In this document: one piece after another, positions 6,706 to 11,787 of the stretch
How the letters are laid out: each line of letters opens with the position of its first letter
Position numbering within the stretch: the first letter of the stretch is position 1
Assembly: GCA_003524565.1 (NCBI GenBank)
Contig: DQGU01000061.1
Location: 1 to 11,787 of the forward strand
Reading direction: 5' to 3'
Length of the DNA stretch: 11,787 nt
Source of the DNA: Rhodospirillaceae bacterium
Lineage (GTDB): Bacteria > Pseudomonadota > Alphaproteobacteria > Micavibrionales > UBA2020
Notes under the pieces: generated by a model
Databases searched by the model: none
What the model was told of the DNA's origin: nothing
What the model saw: only the letters and a program-made list of their open reading frames with translations
Made by a program: the position numbers and the translations under genes

Positions 6706-8667
6706 TCAGGCGGGCGGCTGGGCGTCTTCCGCGATTTTACGAATAGCTTCGTCAAGTGCAAGCACTTCTTGGGCGTCGCTGCCAAGGCGGCGGATGGCGA
6801 CTTTGCCTTCCTCTGCCTCCCGTTTGCCGACAACCCAGATTTGCGGCGCTTTTTGCAGGCTATGTTCGCGGATTTTATAGTTAATTTTCTCGTTGCGGGT
6901 GTCCAGATGGGCGCGGATACCGGCTTTTTTGAGCGTCTCCACAACCTGTTTGGCATAATCATCTGCATCCGAGGTGATGGTCGCCACCACGGCCTGCACG
7001 GGCGCCAGCCACAGCGGGAACTTGCCGGCATGGTGTTCGATAAGAATACCGATAAAACGCTCGAGCGAGCCCAGAATGGCGCGGTGAAGCATCACGGGGC
7101 GGTGGCGCTGGCTGTCTTCGCCGATATAGCTGGCATCCAGACGCTCCGGCAGGTTGAAATCCAGCTGCAGCGTGCCGCATTGCCATGTCCGGCCGATGGC
7201 GTCGGTCAGGTGAAACTCGACTTTGGGGCCATAGAAAGCGCCTTCGCCCGGTAGCTCCTCAAACGCAAGGCCCGCACCCGTGAGGGCAGCGCGCAGCGCG
7301 TTTTCGGCGCGGTCCCAGATTTCATCGCTGCCAAGGCGCTCGTTCGCGCCGGGGCGCAGCGCCAGCTTGACGGAAATTTTGTCAAAGCCGAGGTCGCGGT
7401 AAACGCCGAGCTGCAGTTTGAAGTAATCGAGCGCTTCTTGTTCCACCTGGTCTTCGCGGCAGAAAATATGCGCATCGTCCTGCGTGAACTGGCGCACGCG
7501 CATGATGCCGTGCATCGCGCCCGAAGGCTCGTTGCGGTGGCAGCAGCCGAATTCCGCCATGCGGATGGGCAGGTCGCGGTACGATTTCAAACCCTGATTG
7601 AAAATCTGCACATGCGCGGGGCAGTTCATGGGTTTGATGCCCATCATCTTCTCGCCGTCGCCATGGGTGTCGCGCACCTTGAACATGTTGTCGCCGTACA
7701 TGTCCCAGTGACCCGATGCCTTGAACAGGCTGCTGTCGAACATCTGCGGCGTTTTGACTTCCTGATAGCCCGCGCCCTGAATGCGTGCGCGGATGAAGTT
7801 TTCAAGCGCGCGCCAGATGGTATAGCCTTTGTCATGCCAAAAAACACTGCCGACGGATTCTTCCTGCATGTGGAACAAATCCATTTCGCGGCCGATTTTG
7901 CGGTGGTCGCGTTTTTCGGCTTCTTCCAGCATGTGCAGGTGGGCGTCCAGCTCTTTCTGATCGCGCCACGCCGTGCCGTAAATGCGCTGCAGCTGCGCGT
8001 TTTTCGCATCGCCGCGCCAATAGGCGCCTGCGACTTTCATCAGCTTGAACGCCGTGCCGACATGACCGGTCGAAGGCAGGTGCGGCCCTCGGCAGAGGTC
8101 ATACCATTTGCCCTGACGGTAGATGCTAATCTCCTCGCTCTCCGGCAGGTCGCGGATAAGCTCGGCTTTGTACTTCTCGCCGATGCCTTCGAAATGCTTC
8201 ATCGCCTCGTCGCGCGCCCAGACTTCGCGGGTGAAGTTTTCGTTGCGCGCCACAATCTCGCGCATCTTGGCTTCGATTTTGGGGAAGTCATCGGTCGTGA
8301 ACGGCTCCGCACGGGCGAAGTCATAGTAAAAACCGTTGTCGATGGCAGGGCCGATGGTGACCTGCGTGCCCGGGAACAGCTCCTGCACCGCCTCGGCCAT
8401 CACATGGGAGGCGTCGTGGCGGATAAGCTCCAGCGCGTCGTCCGATTTGCGGGTAACGATTTCGATTTTACCGCTTTTGTTGAGCGGGCGGCCAAGGTCA
8501 TAGGTAACGCCGTCCAGCTTGACCGCCAGCGCGGCCTTGGCAAGGCCTGCGCCGATGGACGCGGCGACTTCGGCGCCCGTGACAGGCGCGGTGAAGGTCA
8601 GCGTCTTCCCGTCGGGGAGGGTAAGCTGTATATCCTTCTGCTGTGCGTCCTGCGGTGCCGTTTTCAT
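6706..8667 (-). CDS. thrS: Threonyl-tRNA synthetase
   Basis: This 653-residue class II synthetase charges tRNA-Thr in the cytoplasm. All domains are present. An N-terminal TGS domain (about 12-72) comes first. The SAD editing domain follows with HDASH (His84, His88) and LCRGPH (Cys192, His196), so hydrolysis of Ser-tRNA-Thr should be intact. The catalytic core has zinc ligands Cys349 (MNCPAH), His400 (DDAHIF) and His528 (MLHRAI), motif 2 around FGCCHRNEPSGAMHG, and motif 3 around HRAILGSLERF. The C-terminal anticodon-binding domain contains KINYKIREHSLQKAPQIW. The ATG at 8667 is accepted because the TGS domain follows directly, although its Shine-Dalgarno sequence is weak (CGGA eight bases upstream, or GAG abutting the start). 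infC follows after 109 bases in the same direction, the classical thrS-infC order. Confidence 0.97.
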   Translation of the reverse strand: MKTAPQDAQQKDIQLTLPDGKTLTFTAPVTGAEVAASIGAGLAKAALAVKLDGVTYDLGRPLNKSGKIEIVTRKSDDALELIRHDASHVMAEAVQELFPGTQVTIGPAIDNGFYYDFARAEPFTTDDFPKIEAKMREIVARNENFTREVWARDEAMKHFEGIGEKYKAELIRDLPESEEISIYRQGKWYDLCRGPHLPSTGHVGTAFKLMKVAGAYWRGDAKNAQLQRIYGTAWRDQKELDAHLHMLEEAEKRDHRKIGREMDLFHMQEESVGSVFWHDKGYTIWRALENFIRARIQGAGYQEVKTPQMFDSSLFKASGHWDMYGDNMFKVRDTHGDGEKMMGIKPMNCPAHVQIFNQGLKSYRDLPIRMAEFGCCHRNEPSGAMHGIMRVRQFTQDDAHIFCREDQVEQEALDYFKLQLGVYRDLGFDKISVKLALRPGANERLGSDEIWDRAENALRAALTGAGLAFEELPGEGAFYGPKVEFHLTDAIGRTWQCGTLQLDFNLPERLDASYIGEDSQRHRPVMLHRAILGSLERFIGILIEHHAGKFPLWLAPVQAVVATITSDADDYAKQVVETLKKAGIRAHLDTRNEKINYKIREHSLQKAPQIWVVGKREAEEGKVAIRRLGSDAQEVLALDEAIRKIAEDAQPPA

Positions 8668-8679
8668 CTCAAGAATCCG

Positions 8680-8736
8680 TTGTTAAGGGGTTAAAAAACA
8701 AGGTTATAATGTCCGCCCGTGCTGCGCGGCTGTCAA
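8680..8736. promoter_or_regulatory. Candidate overlapping divergent promoters for thrS (-) and the glycosyltransferase operon (+)
   Basis: On the minus strand a perfect TTGACA (8736-8731) is followed after 19 bases by CATTAT (8711-8706), which would give thrS a leader of about 30 bases. On the plus strand TATAAT (8705-8710) is a perfect -10, with TTGTTA (8680-8685) 19 bases upstream. Both -10 boxes use the same TTATAA core, so the two polymerases could not bind together. The 19-base spacers are longer than ideal. Confidence 0.45.
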
Positions 8737-8795
8737 GCTGTTTCCCCGCGATTTCGCTGGAAATCCGCCATTTTTAAGAGTAAAAGCAAGGATAC

Positions 8796-8809
8796 CGCGC
8801 AAAAGCGCG
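8796..8809 (+). other. Short GC hairpin in the 5' leader of the GT4 gene
   Basis: CGCGC (8796-8800) and GCGCG (8805-8809) pair around AAAA, with no T tract after it. It lies in the leader between the candidate promoter and the glycosyltransferase start. In such GC-rich DNA it may be chance. Confidence 0.25.
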
Positions 8810-8860
8810 CGCCACATGGCGCAAACCGGCAGAAAACACAGCCAACGGGGGATTTTGGCG

Positions 8861-10162
8861 ATGGTTTCAATAACGGGTCTGAATATTGCAACGGGAATGT
8901 CGAAAATGATTAAAACCTGGGATAGCGCGAGCCTGACGTTTCGCCGCTTCGTCGAACAAAACCACGCGCCGGTGATTTTGCAGGCTCTGCCCGCGCTCAA
9001 TTCCGGCGGTGTGGAACAGGGCGTCATCGACATCAACGCGGCCATCGTGCGCGCGGGCGGAAAATCCATCGTGGTATCGTCGGGCGGTCTGCGCGCGCAT
9101 GAAATCACCAAGGCGGGCGGTACGCATATCGAAATGCCGGTGCATAGCAAAAATCCGCTGGTCATGGCCGCCAACGTCGGCCGCCTGCGCAAACTGATAC
9201 GCGACATGAACGTCGATATCGTGCATGCCTGCAGCCGTGCTCCGGCCTGGAGCGCAGGCCGCGCCGTTGCGGGGACGCAGGCGCATTACGTCACCAGCTG
9301 CCATGCCACGCATAAAATCGGCGGCATGTTCAAACGCGCCTATAACGCGTCGATTGCCAAAGGGGAGCGGGTGATTGCGGTATCGCATTTCATCGCGGAT
9401 TACCTTGAGCAAAACTACAAGGTCGACCCGAACGTCCTGCGCGTCATCCACCGTGGCGTTGCGCTTGAAAAATTCCACCCCAATTCCGTGACGCCGGACC
9501 GTCTTATCCGCGCGTCGCAAATGATGCGCATCCCTGACGGCGCCGCCGTGGTCATGCTGCCCGCGCGCATCAGCCGCACCAAGGGGCACATGTTCCTGCT
9601 CGATGCGATTGCGGCACTGGGTAAAAAAGATTTGTTCTGCCTGTTTCTCGGCTCCGACATCGGTAACGAGCATTACCGCAAGGAGCTGGAGGATTACATC
9701 GCCGCCAAAGGCCTCGGCAGCGCGTCGCGCATCATCACGAACTGCGATGACATGCCCGCGGCCTATATGATTTCGACGGTCGTTGTCTGCCCGACGCTGC
9801 AGCCCGAAGGTTTCGGCCGCGTACCTGTCGAGGCGCAGGCCATGGGCCGGCCCGTCATCGCCACCGACCACGGGGGCACGCGCGAAACCATCCTGCGCGA
9901 TGAAACGGGCTGGCTGGTCGCGCCGGGCGATGTGGATGCGCTGACACGCGCGCTGCACGAAGCCATCAGCCTTGATCTCCGAGGCCGCGCAATGCTGGCC
10001 ACGCGCGGTATGGCGCATGTGGCGCATCATTTCACGAACGAGCAGATGTGCGAAAGCACGCTGGACGTTTATGCCGAATTGCTGGGCACGGGCGCAGGCG
10101 TGAAAGCCTTGCCGTCCAACGACAGTTTCAGCATTTCCGAAGCAGACCGCGCCGCGGGCTAA
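8861..10162 (+). CDS. GT4-family glycosyltransferase, probably LPS or surface glycan
   Basis: This 433-residue GT-B fold enzyme should transfer a sugar from a nucleotide donor to a growing surface glycan on the cytoplasmic face of the inner membrane. The N-terminal acceptor domain begins with PVILQALPALNSGGVEQG (about 37-54), the glycine loop typical of GT4. The C-terminal donor domain (Pfam Glycos_transf_1 type) has LPARISRTKGH with Arg237 and Lys241, and the E-x7-E motif EGFGRVPVE with Glu316 and Glu324, followed by GRPVIATDHGGTRE and GWLVAPGD. There is no signal peptide. The ATG at 8861 is preferred because GGGGGA (8847-8852) lies eight bases upstream. An in-frame ATG at 8816 would add 15 residues but has no Shine-Dalgarno sequence, and ATG 8906 is also possible. 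The exact sugar and acceptor cannot be told. The heptosyltransferase-like neighbour points to LPS core. Confidence 0.9.
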   Translation: MVSITGLNIATGMSKMIKTWDSASLTFRRFVEQNHAPVILQALPALNSGGVEQGVIDINAAIVRAGGKSIVVSSGGLRAHEITKAGGTHIEMPVHSKNPLVMAANVGRLRKLIRDMNVDIVHACSRAPAWSAGRAVAGTQAHYVTSCHATHKIGGMFKRAYNASIAKGERVIAVSHFIADYLEQNYKVDPNVLRVIHRGVALEKFHPNSVTPDRLIRASQMMRIPDGAAVVMLPARISRTKGHMFLLDAIAALGKKDLFCLFLGSDIGNEHYRKELEDYIAAKGLGSASRIITNCDDMPAAYMISTVVVCPTLQPEGFGRVPVEAQAMGRPVIATDHGGTRETILRDETGWLVAPGDVDALTRALHEAISLDLRGRAMLATRGMAHVAHHFTNEQMCESTLDVYAELLGTGAGVKALPSNDSFSISEADRAAG

Positions 10163-10195
10163 AGGCATCGGGGCAGGCGATTGGTACGGGCGGGC

Positions 10196-11161
10196 ATGCA
10201 GCCAAAAATCCGCGAAAAAATTCTGGTGATTAAACTGAGCGCACTCGGCGATTTTCTCGTCGCGCTCGGCCCCATGGCTTCTATCCGCCGCGCGCATCCG
10301 GATGCGCATATCACCATCATGACCACGCGCCCCTTCGCCGATATGGCCAGCCGCAGCGGCTATGCCGATGCGGTCGAAGTGGTGACGCGCGCGAAGTTCT
10401 ATGAAATCGGCGCATGGCTGCGCACGGCGCGGTTTTTGAACAGGGGCGGGTTTGACCGTGTGTATGATTTGCAGCTGAACGGTCGCAGTAATAATTATTT
10501 CCGCCTGCTGATGAAAAAGCCGCAGTGGTCGGGCATTGCGCCGGGCGCCTCGCACAACTACGCCGCCGAAAATCCGGCATGGCGGCAGATGCACGCCTTT
10601 GCGCGCCACAAAACCATGCTGGCGGCGCTGGGGCTTGATGTCGCGATTCCCGATATCGGCTGGATGAAAACGGATGTGTCGCTGCTCGCGCCGGCATCGC
10701 CTTATGTGCTGCTGGTGCCGGGCTGCGCGCCGCAGCATCCGTATAAACGCTGGCCTGCCGTCAAATACGCGGCGCTGGCCATGAAATTGCAGCGGCAGGG
10801 CTATCACGTCGCGCTTCTGGGCACGGCGGCGGAGCATGAAGCGATTGCCAAAATCAAATCCGCTGCGCCCGAATGCATCGACCTTTCGGGGCGCACCTCG
10901 CTTTACGACATCGCGTCGCTGGCTTTCGGCGCCGCTGGGGCTGTTGGCAACGACACGGGGCCGTCGCATCTGATTGCGCTTGCGGGCTGCCCCATCGTCG
11001 CGCTGTTTTCGGGTGTGACCGACCCTGCGCTCAGCGCGCCCACGGGGGCAGCGGTGACGGTCATTCAATCCGAAGACATTGCGGATATATCCGTCGATGA
11101 CGTCATGAAGGCGCTGCCCTTGCGCACCGCCGTGCCCGCAGGGGCGGAGGGGGCGGCATGA
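10196..11161 (+). CDS. GT9-family glycosyltransferase (ADP-heptose:LPS heptosyltransferase-like)
   Basis: This 321-residue protein belongs to the heptosyltransferase family that adds ADP-heptose to the LPS inner core at the cytoplasmic side of the inner membrane. It starts with ILVIKLSALGDFLVALGPM, where Asp19 matches the family's catalytic aspartate. A mid-protein VLLVPGCAPQHPYKRWP opens the donor domain. The diagnostic GNDTGPSHLIALAG (251-264) and a TDP (275-277) follow. It lies 33 bases after the GT4 gene and most likely shares its transcript. The ATG at 10196 is chosen. An in-frame TTG at 10181 would add five residues, and both have only G-rich, weak ribosome binding sites. The last four bases overlap the next gene (ATGA). 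Which heptose or other sugar it transfers is not decidable here. Confidence 0.9.
   Translation: MQPKIREKILVIKLSALGDFLVALGPMASIRRAHPDAHITIMTTRPFADMASRSGYADAVEVVTRAKFYEIGAWLRTARFLNRGGFDRVYDLQLNGRSNNYFRLLMKKPQWSGIAPGASHNYAAENPAWRQMHAFARHKTMLAALGLDVAIPDIGWMKTDVSLLAPASPYVLLVPGCAPQHPYKRWPAVKYAALAMKLQRQGYHVALLGTAAEHEAIAKIKSAAPECIDLSGRTSLYDIASLAFGAAGAVGNDTGPSHLIALAGCPIVALFSGVTDPALSAPTGAAVTVIQSEDIADISVDDVMKALPLRTAVPAGAEGAA
11146..11150 (+). promoter_or_regulatory. Ribosome binding site of the TusA-family gene, inside the GT9 gene
   Basis: GGAGG lies seven bases before the ATG at 11158, within the last codons of the GT9 gene. It supports independent re-initiation at the ATGA junction. Confidence 0.65.
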
Positions 11162-11424
11162 CCGCGCGGCACCGTCATTTTCTGGACGCGACCGGTCTTG
11201 TCTGCCCGCTGCCGGTTTTGCGCGCGCGCAAGGTTTTGCAGCACATGCCCGAAGGTGCTATGCTCTGCATCACCGTGACGGACGACAAAGCGCCGCGCGA
11301 TTTCGAAGATTTCTGCCGCGATGGCGGACATAAACTTGAAAGCGTGACGCCGGTTATGGACGGCATCGAAATCGTTATTCTCTGTGGCCCCAAACCACCC
11401 GAAGAAAAGGAAATCGCGCGATGA
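11158..11424 (+). CDS. TusA/SirA-family sulfur carrier protein
   Basis: This 88-residue cytoplasmic protein has the TusA fold. TusA-family proteins take persulfide sulfur onto a single conserved cysteine and pass it on, in E. coli from IscS toward tRNA thiolation through TusBCD. The signature is DATGLVCPLPVLRARKVL, with the carrier cysteine Cys16 in a CPLP motif, and the C-terminal half follows the family pattern (VTDDKAPRDFEDFC near 40-53). A second cysteine (Cys53) and a third (near residue 76) are also seen. Length is normal for the family. Both ends overlap neighbours by ATGA, so translation is coupled to the GT9 gene and to the small secreted protein. Family members outside E. coli have varied sulfur-trafficking roles, so tRNA thiolation is not asserted. 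Confidence 0.9.
   Translation: MTARHRHFLDATGLVCPLPVLRARKVLQHMPEGAMLCITVTDDKAPRDFEDFCRDGGHKLESVTPVMDGIEIVILCGPKPPEEKEIAR
11407..11411 (+). promoter_or_regulatory. Ribosome binding site of the small basic exported protein gene
   Basis: AAGGA lies nine bases before the ATG at 11421, inside the 3' end of the TusA-family gene. It supports this start. Confidence 0.6.
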
Positions 11425-11744
11425 AAAAACAGCAAACGAAAACGGCGCTTTTGTGCGCGGCAGCTTTCGTTCTTTTCATGGCGCAGGCCGCACCCGCCGC
11501 CGCGCAGCAATCCGAAGGCCAGAAACTGCGCGTGCAATCGGGGCCGACCACGGGCACGCAGAAAAGCTTCGAGCTGGATTTGGGCCGCCTCGCGCGCCAA
11601 AAAAAGATGGAAGCGCAGCGCATGGCCGGAAAGATGGAACGCGACTGGAAAAGAAAACAGCGCGCCTATAACCGCAAAGCAGGCCGCAAAGCCCCCGCAA
11701 GCGGCACGACGGCAGATAAAAATTTCGCCGCGCTCAATCGCTGA
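11421..11744 (+). CDS. Small, very basic exported protein of unknown function
   Basis: I do not recognise this 107-residue protein. It has a clear Sec-type signal peptide: Lys2, Lys3 and Lys7, a hydrophobic core (about 9-24), and a probable cleavage site after Ala28 (AAA|QQ). Cys12 is not in a lipobox, since Leu precedes it. The mature part is about 79 residues and strongly basic, roughly 20 Lys/Arg against 7 Asp/Glu. A helical, highly charged stretch at about 50-88 is rich in Arg, Lys, Met and Gln and is flanked by Gly/Thr/Ser-rich ends. There are no cysteines after cleavage. Start and signal peptide together make it a credible gene. It is coupled by ATGA to the TusA-family gene. The charge would suit binding an anionic partner such as LPS, peptidoglycan or nucleic acid, but that is speculation. 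Confidence 0.75.
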   Translation: MKKQQTKTALLCAAAFVLFMAQAAPAAAQQSEGQKLRVQSGPTTGTQKSFELDLGRLARQKKMEAQRMAGKMERDWKRKQRAYNRKAGRKAPASGTTADKNFAALNR

Positions 11745-11787
11745 TGTGAAATTTTTTTGAGTGTGCCGCGCACGAAGGTGCTGTTTT

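Noticed and set aside
7438..8694. Plus-strand open frame of 418 codons opposite thrS
   Set aside because: thrS has all catalytic and editing residues on the other strand. The frame has no family resemblance.
8867..11068. Long open frame on the minus strand across both glycosyltransferases (733 codons)
   Set aside because: It spans two real genes and their junction and has the same Arg/His-rich composition without domains, so it is a shadow of codon bias.
11763..11787. Possible start of a next gene (GTG reading VPRTKVLF)
   Set aside because: Only eight codons are visible, with no clear ribosome binding site, so it cannot be called from this window.

Overview
This window looks like ordinary chromosomal housekeeping DNA from a GC-rich alphaproteobacterium. 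The evidence is AddA/AddB helicase-nucleases of the alphaproteobacterial kind, followed by thioredoxin genes, plus LPS-type glycosyltransferases that imply a Gram-negative envelope. I cannot fix the genus. I see no tRNA, rRNA, insertion sequence, CRISPR array, prophage or integrase, and no gap without a gene longer than about 200 bases.

Left block (1-5989, + strand): the 3' end of addB, then addA overlapping it by ATGA. These are the two subunits of the AddAB (RecBCD-like) enzyme that processes DNA double-strand breaks for recombination. Three thioredoxin-fold genes follow: a thioredoxin-like protein with a proline-rich tail, a canonical thioredoxin (trxA) closed by a strong terminator, and a membrane-anchored thioredoxin-like protein (WCGYC) with its own promoter candidate.

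Middle block (6000-8740, - strand): thrS (threonyl-tRNA synthetase) followed by infC (translation initiation factor IF-3), the classical gene order. It ends at a bidirectional terminator shared with the left block. infC appears to start at a non-canonical ATC codon: no ATG, GTG or TTG lies in frame upstream of the conserved IF-3 N-terminus. rpmI and rplT do not follow.

Right block (8680-11787, + strand): a promoter region divergent from thrS leads into a GT4 glycosyltransferase, a GT9 (heptosyltransferase-like) glycosyltransferase, a TusA-family sulfur carrier, and a small, very basic secreted protein of unknown function. The last three are linked by ATGA start/stop overlaps, which suggests translational coupling. 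The two glycosyltransferases probably act in LPS core or other surface glycan assembly.

No clear new system was found. The points most worth a second look are the ATC start of infC, the three-gene thioredoxin cluster, the cysteine-free AddB C-terminus, and the coupling of TusA to an unknown basic exported protein.
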